Below the pieces are notes generated by a model. The model saw nothing but the letters and a program-made list of their open reading frames with translations, was not told the origin of the DNA and ran no database searches. The translations under genes and the position numbers were made by a program. Shown piece by piece: positions 54,372 to 64,000 of a stretch of 64,000 nt of DNA. The stretch covers positions 1-64,000 of the forward strand of contig NZ_AUEC01000016.1 in NCBI RefSeq assembly GCF_000425785.1, given 5' to 3'. The number at the start of each line of letters is the position of its first letter. The first letter of the stretch is position 1. This DNA is from Pseudomonas taiwanensis DSM 21245. Lineage in GTDB: Bacteria; Pseudomonadota; Gammaproteobacteria; Pseudomonadales; Pseudomonadaceae.

Positions 54372-55384
54372 CCGAGCCGATGACCAACAGCCCGCGCCCA
54401 CTCACTCTGCAAACCCCGGCCGAGCACCCTTTCGCCGAATTCGTACGCATTCTGGGCAAGGGTAAGCGCGGCGCCCGTAGCCTGACCCGTGAGGAAGCCC
54501 GCGCCGCGATGGCCATGCTGCTCGAAGGCCAGGTCGAGGACACTCAGCTGGGTGCATTCCTGATGCTGTTGCGGCACAAGGAAGAAAGTGCCGAGGAGCT
54601 GGCCGGTTTCACCGAAGCCCTGCGGGCACACCTGCAAGCACCCTCGATGGCCGTCGATCTGGATTGGCCCAGCTATGCCGGCAAGAAGCGCCACCTGCCC
54701 TGGTTCCTGCTGTCGGCCAAATGCCTGGCCCAAAACGGTGTGCGCATCCTGCTGCACGGCGGCGGCGCGCACACTGCCGGACGTCTGTACACCGAGCAAC
54801 TGCTCGACCTGCTGCACATTCCGCTGTGCCGCGACTGGGCAGCGGTGTCCAGTGCCCTGGACCAGCAGCAACTGGCGTTCATCCCACTGCAAGACTGGGC
54901 CCCCCAGTTGCAACGCATGATCGACCTGCGCAACACCCTTGGCTTACGCTCACCGATTCACTCCCTGGCCCGGGTGCTCAATCCTTTGGGTGCCCGCTGT
55001 GGCCTGCAGAGCATCTTCCACCCCGGCTACCAGGCCGTGCATCGCGAGGCCAGCCGCCTGCTTGGCGACCATGCCGTGGTCATCAAGGGCGATGGAGGCG
55101 AAATCGAGGTCAACCCCGATGTCATCAGCCACTTGTACGGCACCTCCGCCGGCGAGGCATGGGACGAGGAATGGCCGGCACTCAGTGAGCGCCGTCATGT
55201 CAAGCCAGCCAGCCTGCAACCGGAACATCTAATGACGGTATGGCGGGGCGAGGCACAGGACAGCTATGGCGAAATGGCCGTGGTCGCGACGATGGCCTTG
55301 GCGTTGCGAGGGCTTGGACAATCGCGGGAGGAGGCCTTCGAAACCGCTCGCCACTACTGGACCGCGCGCAAACAATCGAAATAG
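54368..55384 (+). CDS. ybiB: TrpD2/YbiB-like nucleic-acid-binding protein
   Basis: This 338-residue protein has the anthranilate-phosphoribosyltransferase fold: HPFAEFVRILGKGKRGARSLT, then GQVEDTQLGAFLMLLRHKEES, GGGAHTAGRL and AVVIKGDGGEIEVNPD. Family members such as E. coli YbiB have lost the Trp enzyme activity and bind DNA instead. The ATG overlaps the tusE stop codon, which ties it to the sulfur-relay operon. Its physiological role is not known. Confidence 0.85.
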   Translation: MTEPMTNSPRPLTLQTPAEHPFAEFVRILGKGKRGARSLTREEARAAMAMLLEGQVEDTQLGAFLMLLRHKEESAEELAGFTEALRAHLQAPSMAVDLDWPSYAGKKRHLPWFLLSAKCLAQNGVRILLHGGGAHTAGRLYTEQLLDLLHIPLCRDWAAVSSALDQQQLAFIPLQDWAPQLQRMIDLRNTLGLRSPIHSLARVLNPLGARCGLQSIFHPGYQAVHREASRLLGDHAVVIKGDGGEIEVNPDVISHLYGTSAGEAWDEEWPALSERRHVKPASLQPEHLMTVWRGEAQDSYGEMAVVATMALALRGLGQSREEAFETARHYWTARKQSK

Positions 55385-55478
55385 CCGATCAAAGCCCCCC
55401 AGTCTTTGCGCTATTTATTCGAACGTTTTCACCTAGACTGGGCTCCAACGACAAACACTTTGTTCCGAGGAGCTCAGC

Positions 55479-56438
55479 ATGGGCCTTTTGATCGACGGCC
55501 GCTGGCACGACCAGTGGTATGAAAACGGCAAGGACGGCGCCTTCAAACGTGAAAACGCCCAACGCCGCAACGCGCTACCCGCTCCTGAAGCCGGCCGCTA
55601 CCATCTGTATGTCTCGCTGGCCTGTCCATGGGCCCATCGCACCCTGATCGTACGCGCCCTCAAAGGGCTCGAACCCCTGATCGACGTGTCGGTGGTGAGC
55701 TGGCTGATGGGCGAAAACGGCTGGACTTTCGACGTCCAGAACGGCTCCACCGGCGATCACCTGGACGCACTGAGCTACCTGCACCAGCGCTATACCCAAG
55801 ACGATCCGCATTACACCGGGCGCGTCACCGTGCCTGTGCTGTGGGACAAACAGCAAAAGCGCATCGTCAACAACGAGTCGTCCGAGATCATTCGGATCTT
55901 CAACACGGCGTTCAACGAACTGACCGGCAACCTGCTGGACCTGTATCCCGAGCCGCTGCGCCCGACCATCGACGCGCTCAATGCCCGTATCTACCCTACG
56001 GTGAACAATGGTGTTTACCGCGCAGGCTTCGCCACCACACAAGAAGCCTATGAGGCTGCGTTCGACGATGTGTTCAATGAACTGGACGCCCTGGAAGACC
56101 TGCTAAGCCGCCAGCGCTACCTGGCCGGTGAGTACCTGACCGAAGCCGATGTGCGCTTGTTCACCACGCTCATACGTTTCGATGCGGTGTACCACGGCCA
56201 CTTCAAGTGCAACCTGCGTCGTCTGGCCGACTATCCGAACCTGTCCAACTGGCTGCGTGAACTGTACCAATGGCCCGGCGTTGCGCAGACGGTGAACATG
56301 GAGCACATCCAGAAGCACTATTACATGAGTCACAAGACCATCAACCCGACAGGCATCGTGCCAAAGGGGCCGCTGCAGGACTTCAACCTGCCACACGATC
56401 GGCAACGCTTGGTGGGTAAAGGCATCTGGAAAGACTGA
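55479..56438 (+). CDS. yqjG: Glutathionyl-hydroquinone reductase (YqjG type)
   Basis: This 319-residue protein is a Xi-class glutathione transferase. The catalytic cysteine lies in LACPWAHRTLIVRAL, and the C-terminal helical domain contains the Tyr-rich RQRYLAGEYLTEADVRLFTT (in part) and YPNLSNWLRELYQWPG. It reduces glutathionyl-hydroquinones with glutathione. GAGGAG precedes the ATG. It ends at a bidirectional hairpin shared with cysG. Confidence 0.92.
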   Translation: MGLLIDGRWHDQWYENGKDGAFKRENAQRRNALPAPEAGRYHLYVSLACPWAHRTLIVRALKGLEPLIDVSVVSWLMGENGWTFDVQNGSTGDHLDALSYLHQRYTQDDPHYTGRVTVPVLWDKQQKRIVNNESSEIIRIFNTAFNELTGNLLDLYPEPLRPTIDALNARIYPTVNNGVYRAGFATTQEAYEAAFDDVFNELDALEDLLSRQRYLAGEYLTEADVRLFTTLIRFDAVYHGHFKCNLRRLADYPNLSNWLRELYQWPGVAQTVNMEHIQKHYYMSHKTINPTGIVPKGPLQDFNLPHDRQRLVGKGIWKD

Positions 56439-56445
56439 AATAACG

Positions 56446-56464
56446 GGGGCCGCTAAGCGGCCCC
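56446..56464. terminator. Bidirectional hairpin between yqjG and cysG
   Basis: GGGGCCGC (56446-56453) pairs with GCGGCCCC (56457-56464) around TAA. Confidence 0.7.
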
Positions 56465-56470
56465 GGTTAC

Positions 56471-57862
56471 TCAATCTTGCTGCGACCCTTCGAACCAGGC
56501 CAGCTTCTCACGCAATTTCACCACCTCCCCCACGATCACCAGGGTCGGCGCATGCACTTCGTGCCGGGCCACAAGCTCTGGCAGATCTGCCAGGGTGCCG
56601 GTGAACACCCGCTGATTTCGCGTAGTCCCCTGCTGCACCAGCGCCGCAGGCGTGCTGGCCGCCCGGCCATGGCGAATCAGTTCTGCGCAAATGGTCGGCA
56701 ACCCCACCAACCCCATGTAGAACACCAACGTCTGGGCAGGCGCGACCAAGTCATTCCAAGGCAGGTTGCTGGTGCCGTCCTTGAGATGGCCAGTGACGAA
56801 GCGCACCGATTGCGCATAGTCACGATGGGTCAACGGAATACCGCCGTAGGCAGAGCAACCACTGGCCGCGGTAATGCCCGGTACTACCTGGAACGGGATA
56901 CCCTGTTCGGCCAGCTCCTCGATCTCCTCGCCACCGCGGCCAAAGATGAACGGATCACCGCCCTTGAGCCGCAGTACACGCTTGCCCTGGCGGGCCAGAT
57001 CGACCAGCAGGCGGTTGATCTGGTCCTGCGGCACGGCATGGTCGGAGCGGCGCTTGCCCACGTAGATACGCTCGGCATCACGCCGGCACATCTCGATGAT
57101 CGCCGGGGCCACCAGACGGTCGTACAACACCACATCGGCTTGCTGCATCAGGCGCAAGGCACGGAAGGTCAGCAAGTCTGGATCGCCAGGACCGGCCCCC
57201 ACCAGATACACCTCACCACCCTGCTGCACCGGCGCGCCCTCGACCATGGCCTGCAGCAGGCGCTCGGCCTCGGCGCCCTGCCCGGCCAACTGGCGCTCGG
57301 CGATGGGGCCTTGGAACACCGTCTCCCAGAAGCCCCGACGCTGATTGACATCCGGATACAAGCCCTTGACCTTGTCACGGAACCGCGCAGCCAGGCCAGC
57401 GAGTTCGCCATAGGCCGACGGAATCCAGGCCTCGAGCTTGGCGCGGATCAACCGCGCCAGCACCGGGGCATCGCCGCCACTGGAAACCGCCACCACCAGG
57501 GGTGAGCGGTCGACGATCGCCGGGAAGATCACCGTGCACAGCGCCGGGGCATCCACCACGTTGACCGGCAGGCTGCGTGCCTGGGCATCGGCCGAGACCT
57601 GGGCGTTGAGCGCAGTGTCATCGGTCGCGGCAATAACCAGACGGCAGCCGTCCAGATCGCTCATGCGATAGCCACGCACCTGCACCTCGCCGCCACCTTC
57701 ATGGGCCAGCGCGGCCAACTGGCTGTCGACCTCGGGCGCGACCACCCGCAGCACGGCGCCGGCATCGGCCAGCAGGCGCGCTTTGCGCAAAGCGATTTCG
57801 CCACCGCCGACGACCAGTACGCGGCCGCCTTGCAGCTTGTGGAACAGGGGCAGGAAATCCAT
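56471..57862 (-). CDS. cysG: Sirohaem synthase CysG (bifunctional)
   Basis: This 463-residue enzyme makes sirohaem for sulfite reductase. The N-terminal part (about 1-210) is the NAD-dependent dehydrogenase/ferrochelatase ([19 protein letters not shown]). The C-terminal part is the SAM-dependent uroporphyrinogen methyltransferase ([45 protein letters not shown]). The length is as usual. Its start touches the serS stop codon directly, so the two form an operon. Confidence 0.96.
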   Translation of the reverse strand: MDFLPLFHKLQGGRVLVVGGGEIALRKARLLADAGAVLRVVAPEVDSQLAALAHEGGGEVQVRGYRMSDLDGCRLVIAATDDTALNAQVSADAQARSLPVNVVDAPALCTVIFPAIVDRSPLVVAVSSGGDAPVLARLIRAKLEAWIPSAYGELAGLAARFRDKVKGLYPDVNQRRGFWETVFQGPIAERQLAGQGAEAERLLQAMVEGAPVQQGGEVYLVGAGPGDPDLLTFRALRLMQQADVVLYDRLVAPAIIEMCRRDAERIYVGKRRSDHAVPQDQINRLLVDLARQGKRVLRLKGGDPFIFGRGGEEIEELAEQGIPFQVVPGITAASGCSAYGGIPLTHRDYAQSVRFVTGHLKDGTSNLPWNDLVAPAQTLVFYMGLVGLPTICAELIRHGRAASTPAALVQQGTTRNQRVFTGTLADLPELVARHEVHAPTLVIVGEVVKLREKLAWFEGSQQD

Positions 57863-59155
<1,293 letters not shown>

Positions 59156-59171
59156 TTATGTTTAGGTTGGT

Positions 59172-59546
59172 TCAGAATCGAGTCAGGGACAGGCCGGCCC
59201 AGGTTGCGAGCAAGCCCCCCATCACGCTAATACCGGTATAGCCCAAGGCGAGCGGTACCTGCCCGCTTTCCATCAGGCGCACGGTATCGAGCGAGAAAGA
59301 GGAAAAAGTTGTAAGGCCGCCGAGGAAGCCGACAATCAGCCCGGCGCGCAGCTCGACCGGCGCCAGCGGCTTGTGCAGGAACAGGCCGTAAAGCAGGCCG
59401 ATCAGCAGGCAACCTACCAGGTTGACCGCCAGCGTACCGAGATAGAAGTGCCGTGGCCAGTGGGCCGATACCCAGTTCGAGGTGGCGAAGCGCAGCAGTG
59501 TGCCAGCGATGCCACCCGCACTGACGGCGGCGATGAGTGCGATCAT
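59172..59546 (-). CDS. crcB: Fluoride channel CrcB/Fluc
   Basis: This 124-residue protein has four membrane helices and the Fluc marks: [16 protein letters not shown], then [18 protein letters not shown] and [17 protein letters not shown] with the conserved Phe/Thr/Ser track. It exports fluoride as a dual-topology dimer. The gene overlaps rarA by four bases (ATGA). No fluoride riboswitch is apparent, as it has no separate leader. Confidence 0.95.
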   Translation of the reverse strand: MIALIAAVSAGGIAGTLLRFATSNWVSAHWPRHFYLGTLAVNLVGCLLIGLLYGLFLHKPLAPVELRAGLIVGFLGGLTTFSSFSLDTVRLMESGQVPLALGYTGISVMGGLLATWAGLSLTRF

Positions 59547-60868
59547 GGTTTTCTCCGCTGCCGTGGGCTGTTGCGATCCAGGTCAGCCAGATGGCGAAGC
59601 TTTTCGCCGATTTTCAGTTCCAGGCCGCGGGGCACCGGCTGGTAATACTGGCGGGGTTCAAGCTGCTCGGGGAAGTAATCTTCACCAGCGGCGTAAGCAT
59701 CCGGCTCGTCATGGGCATAGCGGTACTCTTCGCCATACCCCAGTTGTTTCATCAGCTTGGTCGGCGCGTTGCGCAGGTGCAGCGGCACCTCCAGCGAGCC
59801 ATGCTCGGCGGCCTCACGCAACGCCGTCTTGAAGCCCATGTAGACGGCGTTGCTCTTTGGCGCGCAGGCAATGTAGGTGATGGCCTGCGCCACCGCCAGC
59901 TCACCCTCGGGACTACCCAGGCGTTCCTGGACATCCCAGGCCGCCAGGCACAGGCTCAGCGCACGAGGGTCGGCGTTGCCGATGTCCTCACTGGCCATGC
60001 GCACCACCCGGCGTGCGATGTACAGCGGGTCGCAGCCGCCGTCGAGCATGCGCGCGAACCAGTACAGGGCCGCGTCGGGATTGGAACCACGCACCGATTT
60101 GTGCAGCGCCGAAATCTGGTCGTAGAACGCCTCGCCGCCCTTGTCGAAACGGCGACGGCTGTCGCCGAGCAGGCTTTGCAGCAGGTCGACACCGATCTCT
60201 CCACCGTCCTCTGCCAGGTCCGAGGCGTTTTCGAGGAAATTGAGCATGCGTCGGCCATCGCCATCGGCGGCCGCCATCAGCATCTTGAAGGCATCGTCGC
60301 CTACCCGCAGGTTGCGCTTGCCCAGGCCGCGCTCTTCACTCAACGCGCGGTCAACCAGCTTGCGCAACGCCGGCTCGTCAAGGCTCTTGAGCACATACAC
60401 CCGCGCCCGCGACAGCAAGGCGTTGTTCAATTCGAAGGACGGGTTCTCAGTGGTAGCGCCGATGAAAATCAGCGTGCCATCTTCCACATATGGCAGGAAG
60501 GCGTCCTGTTGGGACTTGTTGAAGCGATGCACCTCGTCGACGAACAGGATGGTGCGCCGACCGTACTGCCCCGCCTGCTGCTTGGCCACCTCAACCGCCT
60601 GACGGATCTCCTTGACCCCGGCCAGCACCGCGGAAACCGTTTCGAAGTGAGCATCGCAGAACTGCGCCAGTAACCGCGCCAGGGTGGTCTTGCCCACCCC
60701 GGGCGGTCCCCAGAAAATCATCGAGTGCAACGCACCCTGCTCCAGCGCCTCGCGCAGCGGCTTGCCGCGCGCCAGCAGGTGCTCCTGGCCGACGTACTCG
60801 TCCAGGTTCGCCGGACGCAGGCGGGCCGCCAGGGGCTGGGCGACGGGTTCGCTTCGAAACAGGTCCAT
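59543..60868 (-). CDS. rarA: Replication-associated recombination protein RarA
   Basis: This 441-residue AAA+ ATPase acts at stalled replication forks. The Walker A motif is [15 protein letters not shown], Walker B is [12 protein letters not shown], sensor 1 is [11 protein letters not shown], and the C-terminal tetramerisation region ends near [14 protein letters not shown]. It lies between lolA and crcB in one run of minus-strand genes. Confidence 0.96.
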   Translation of the reverse strand: MDLFRSEPVAQPLAARLRPANLDEYVGQEHLLARGKPLREALEQGALHSMIFWGPPGVGKTTLARLLAQFCDAHFETVSAVLAGVKEIRQAVEVAKQQAGQYGRRTILFVDEVHRFNKSQQDAFLPYVEDGTLIFIGATTENPSFELNNALLSRARVYVLKSLDEPALRKLVDRALSEERGLGKRNLRVGDDAFKMLMAAADGDGRRMLNFLENASDLAEDGGEIGVDLLQSLLGDSRRRFDKGGEAFYDQISALHKSVRGSNPDAALYWFARMLDGGCDPLYIARRVVRMASEDIGNADPRALSLCLAAWDVQERLGSPEGELAVAQAITYIACAPKSNAVYMGFKTALREAAEHGSLEVPLHLRNAPTKLMKQLGYGEEYRYAHDEPDAYAAGEDYFPEQLEPRQYYQPVPRGLELKIGEKLRHLADLDRNSPRQRRKP

Positions 60869-60880
60869 GGCGGGCTCTGG

Positions 60881-61504
60881 TTACTCCTTGATGACGTCCG
60901 CGCCTTTCGGGACGTCGAACTTGAACTTGCTGTCCGGCACCGCCTGGTTGGCCTTCACCCCGTTGAACAGGATATTGGTGCGCTGGCCGACACTGTCGAT
61001 CAGTTGCATGTCGTTGACCAAACCCTTGCGGAAAGAAATACGCAGGGAATCGAACAGGGTGTCCTTGGTCTTGGGCTTCAAGGTGAAGTCCATGACTTCG
61101 CCCTGCTCCTTGGAGGTGATGTCGAAACTCTGGCTGATCTTCGACACATCACCGGACAGCAGCAACGCCGGGGTCTGGTTCAGGCGCACGTCGAGCTTCT
61201 TGATGGTCGCCTGCTCAAGGTCAGGGTCCCACAGGGTGACGTTCTTGCCGTCGGAAACCACCACCTGCTCCTGGGGTGCGTCGGTGTGCCAGTAGAACAG
61301 GCCGGGACGTTTTACCGTCATCTTGCCGCTGGTTTCCTGCAGGCTCGTGCCACTGGCATCCAGGGTCAGCTGAGAGAAGTTGGCCTCGATGGTCTGGGAC
61401 TTCTCCAGCAATTGGGTCAGACGCTGTACATCCTGCTCACCAGCGTAAGCCGACAGGGAGCCCAGGGTAAGGGCAGAAACCAACAGCATGCGAATCGCGC
61501 GCAT
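60881..61504 (-). CDS. lolA: Outer-membrane lipoprotein carrier LolA
   Basis: This 207-residue periplasmic protein shuttles lipoproteins from the inner membrane to LolB. The start at 61504 ([23 protein letters not shown]) has a GAGGA site six bases upstream, better than that of the ATG 12 bases earlier. The LolA fold shows in [33 protein letters not shown] and [19 protein letters not shown]. It follows ftsK and precedes rarA, the usual order in Pseudomonas. Confidence 0.95.
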   Translation of the reverse strand: MRAIRMLLVSALTLGSLSAYAGEQDVQRLTQLLEKSQTIEANFSQLTLDASGTSLQETSGKMTVKRPGLFYWHTDAPQEQVVVSDGKNVTLWDPDLEQATIKKLDVRLNQTPALLLSGDVSKISQSFDITSKEQGEVMDFTLKPKTKDTLFDSLRISFRKGLVNDMQLIDSVGQRTNILFNGVKANQAVPDSKFKFDVPKGADVIKE

Positions 61505-61565
61505 GGGAATCCTCATTGAGCATTGAATAGGCCGGATGCCACCGTTGGCACCCGGCAAGGTGTGA

Positions 61566-64000
61566 TCAATCGCGTGGGCCGCCCGGGGCAATCACTTCGC
61601 GGGAACCGTTGCTGTTCATCGGGGTGACGACACCGGCCATTTCCATCGCTTCGATCATACGCGCGGCACGGTTGTAACCGATCTTCAGCTTGCGCTGCAC
61701 CGCCGAAATGGAGGCGCGCCGGCTCTCGAGCACGAACTGCACGGCCTCATCATACAAGGCATCGCTTTCCGAATCGTCACCGTCGCCGCCACCGCCGCCG
61801 CCTTCGAAGCCGCTTCCGGCTTCTTCGACGCCGTTGAGGATGTCGTCGTTGTAGTCCGGCGCCCCTCGGAGCTTCCAGGCCTCTACCACCCGATGCACTT
61901 CATCGTCGGAGACGAACGCACCGTGCACGCGGATCGGCAGGCTAGTGCCCGGAGGCATGTAGAGCATGTCGCCGTGGCCCAGCAATTGTTCGGCGCCACC
62001 CTGGTCGATGATCGTCCGCGAGTCGATCTTGCTCGATACCTGGAACGCCATGCGGGTCGGAATGTTGGCCTTGATCAAGCCGGTGATCACATCCACCGAC
62101 GGGCGCTGGGTCGCGAGGATCAGGTGAATGCCCGCGGCACGTGCCTTCTGGGCAATACGGGCGATCAGCTCTTCGACCTTCTTGCCGACGATCATCATCA
62201 TGTCGGCAAATTCGTCGACGATCACCACGATGGTTGGCAGGGTCTTCAGCGCTGGTGGCTCGTCGTCCATGCTCTCGCGACGGTACAGCGGGTCATGGAT
62301 GATTTCGCCGGCTTCCTGGGCGTCCTTGATCTTGCGGTTGAAGCCCGCCAGGTTACGCACGCCCATGGCCGCCATCAGCTTGTAGCGCCGCTCCATCTCG
62401 GCCACGCTCCAGCGCAGGGCGTTGGCGGCGTCCTTCATGTCGGTGACCACCGGGCACAGCAGGTGCGGGATGCCTTCGTAGATCGACAGCTCAAGCATCT
62501 TCGGGTCGATCATGATCAACCGCGCGTCTTCGGGGCTGGACTTGAACAGAATCGACAGGATCATCGCGTTCACACCGACCGACTTACCGGAGCCGGTGGT
62601 ACCGGCCACCAGCAGGTGTGGCATCTTGGCCAGGTCGGTGATCACTGGCTTGCCGCCGATGTCGTGACCCAGGGCCAGGGTGACCGGCGACTTCTGCTCA
62701 TCGTACTGCGGCGTGGCGAGAACCTCGGAGAACCGCACCATCTGCCGGTTTTCGTTGGGGATCTCGATACCCACGGTAGTCTTGCCAGGAATGACTTCGA
62801 CCACCCGCACGCTGGTTACCGCCAGGGAACGCGCCAGGTCCTTTGCCAGGTTGGCGATACGGCTGACCTTGACCCCGGCCGCAGGTTGTATTTCGTAACG
62901 GGTAATGACCGGGCCCGGGTGGATCGAGTCCACCGAGACTTCCACGCCGAATTCCTTGAGCTTGATTTCCAGCAGTTGGCCGACACCGGCCAGGGACTCT
63001 GGCGAATACTCGATCTTCTTCTGCTCGGCCGGGTCGAGAATGGAAATCGACGGCAAGGTGCCTTCCACGGCGCTGTCGACGAACAACGGCGCTTGTTTTT
63101 CCTTCATCACCCGCTTGCTCGGCTCTGCTGGCTTGGCCGGCGTTGGCGCAATGATCACCGGTGCCGTTGGCTGCTCGCGCGACACTGCGGGCTCACGCGC
63201 CAGCACGGGCCGAATCGGGGTCTCGTCGCGTTCGACGCTGCGCTCGCGCGGTTGCGGTTGTGGTTGCTGCGGTTTGGCCGGCTCGCGCTTCTCGGCGGCC
63301 ATCGGCGCCACATCGAAGACTGGCTCGTCGACCTCACGCAGTTGCGCCACCAGGCGCTTGCGCTCGTTGCGGGCTTCCCACCAGCGATTGGCTGCGCCCT
63401 GCACCAGCTCGAACAGGTCAAGGGTGATCTTGCCGGTCATGTCCATCACCTTGAACCACGACAGGTCGGTGAACACGGTCAGGCCGAACAGGAACAAGGC
63501 AATGAACATCAGCGTGCTGCCCTGCACATTCAACAGATTGCGCGCCAGGTCGCCGAGGCTTTCGCCCAAGGCCCCACCCGCGGAAAACGGCAGGCTCTCG
63601 GGCGGATGGAAATGGATATGCGCCAGCGCCGCACCGGACAGCACCAGGAACACCAAACCGATCAGGCGCCAGGAGAACAGCCAGCCGCTCCACTGCCAGG
63701 GCTGGTGGCGCTCACGGAAGATCTGCCAGGTCTTGATCGCCAGCAGCAGCGGGAAGATATAGGCGAAATAACCCAGCACCATGAACAGGATGTCGGCGAA
63801 GTAGGCACCGGCGCGCCCAGCGGCATTCTGCACCTGCTCGACGTTGCTGGTGTGGCTGAAGCCCGGGTCCGAGGTGTCGTAGGTCAGCAGGGCCATCCAC
63901 AGGTACAGGCACAGGGCGCCGACAGCGATCAACGCACCTTCCTTAAGGCGGTAGTGCAGCTGCTGCCGCCACTGGGGCACTGGCAAAGGGGCTGGAGTTG
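61566..64000 (-). CDS. ftsK: DNA translocase FtsK (5' end cut by the window edge)
   Basis: The visible 811 residues include four N-terminal membrane helices (about 20-190), a Pro/Gln/Arg-rich linker and the RecA-like motor, with Walker A at [15 protein letters not shown] and Walker B at [14 protein letters not shown]. The C-terminal gamma winged helix that reads KOPS is also present ([25 protein letters not shown], in part). The frame continues past the right edge without a start codon in view, so a few to some tens of residues are missing. FtsK pumps DNA at the septum and activates XerCD. Confidence 0.95.
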   Translation of the reverse strand, partial: TPAPLPVPQWRQQLHYRLKEGALIAVGALCLYLWMALLTYDTSDPGFSHTSNVEQVQNAAGRAGAYFADILFMVLGYFAYIFPLLLAIKTWQIFRERHQPWQWSGWLFSWRLIGLVFLVLSGAALAHIHFHPPESLPFSAGGALGESLGDLARNLLNVQGSTLMFIALFLFGLTVFTDLSWFKVMDMTGKITLDLFELVQGAANRWWEARNERKRLVAQLREVDEPVFDVAPMAAEKREPAKPQQPQPQPRERSVERDETPIRPVLAREPAVSREQPTAPVIIAPTPAKPAEPSKRVMKEKQAPLFVDSAVEGTLPSISILDPAEQKKIEYSPESLAGVGQLLEIKLKEFGVEVSVDSIHPGPVITRYEIQPAAGVKVSRIANLAKDLARSLAVTSVRVVEVIPGKTTVGIEIPNENRQMVRFSEVLATPQYDEQKSPVTLALGHDIGGKPVITDLAKMPHLLVAGTTGSGKSVGVNAMILSILFKSSPEDARLIMIDPKMLELSIYEGIPHLLCPVVTDMKDAANALRWSVAEMERRYKLMAAMGVRNLAGFNRKIKDAQEAGEIIHDPLYRRESMDDEPPALKTLPTIVVIVDEFADMMMIVGKKVEELIARIAQKARAAGIHLILATQRPSVDVITGLIKANIPTRMAFQVSSKIDSRTIIDQGGAEQLLGHGDMLYMPPGTSLPIRVHGAFVSDDEVHRVVEAWKLRGAPDYNDDILNGVEEAGSGFEGGGGGGDGDDSESDALYDEAVQFVLESRRASISAVQRKLKIGYNRAARMIEAMEMAGVVTPMNSNGSREVIAPGGPRD

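Overview
The window looks like a chromosomal segment of a Pseudomonas of the P. putida group. The reasons are high GC, REP-like repeats (about 32212-32256, 38502-38568 and 47704-47728), a periplasmic fatty-acid cis/trans isomerase, and a recognisable backbone order: nfuA, metH, cysI-DUF934, tusDCBE, cysG-serS-crcB-rarA-lolA-ftsK (ftsK is cut by the right edge). No database search was possible; all names rest on recognised motifs and family knowledge.

Layout. 1-7.1 kb is an accessory or decayed-island zone. It holds an intact short tyrosine recombinase framed by 29-bp inverted repeats, a TonB-dependent receptor with a DUF4198 metal-uptake-like partner, an A/T-richer TerC-type membrane protein whose ribosome binding site is buried in an RNA stem, and a decayed phage-integrase relic. 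7.2-14.6 kb is the most interesting region: a two-component system, then a ferric-reductase-like membrane protein, a DoxX protein and an SCP2-cupin protein on the plus strand. These converge on an operon that makes a modified peptide on the minus strand: a precursor with six EGKCG motifs fused to two EF-hands, an MNIO (DUF692) maturase and a DUF2063 partner, with a DUF4174 protein upstream. Direct GATACA-like repeats at 10-bp spacing lie upstream of the response regulator, of the plus-strand operon and of the precursor. I infer that the two-component system controls the whole locus.

14.8-19.4 kb encodes a 1518-residue leucine-rich-repeat protein with a predicted NEL-type E3 ubiquitin-ligase domain. 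A paralogue without that domain sits at 42.6-46.6 kb. 19.5-21.8 kb is DNA polymerase II. 22.2-25.8 kb is a LysR regulator divergent from a small operon (YcgG-like haem oxygenase family, LysE exporter, SGNH hydrolase) that may make or export a modified amino acid. 26.7-28.6 kb is azlCD plus an AraC regulator. 29.2-34.6 kb has the copper chaperones PCuAC and SCO, nfuA, an acyltransferase and cti.

34.8-64.0 kb is mostly core metabolism: cobalamin-dependent methionine synthase, assimilatory sulfite reductase with its DUF934 partner, a DkgB-type reductase, an MFS exporter, a second two-component system divergent from an mlaA lipoprotein gene, the Tus sulfur relay, a TrpD2-like protein, a glutathionyl-hydroquinone reductase, sirohaem synthase, seryl-tRNA synthetase, a fluoride channel, RarA, LolA and FtsK. 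Several of these genes serve sulfur assimilation and transfer (cysI, cysG, tus, metH). Several genes elsewhere in the window point to copper handling (the EGKCG peptide locus, PCuAC, SCO).
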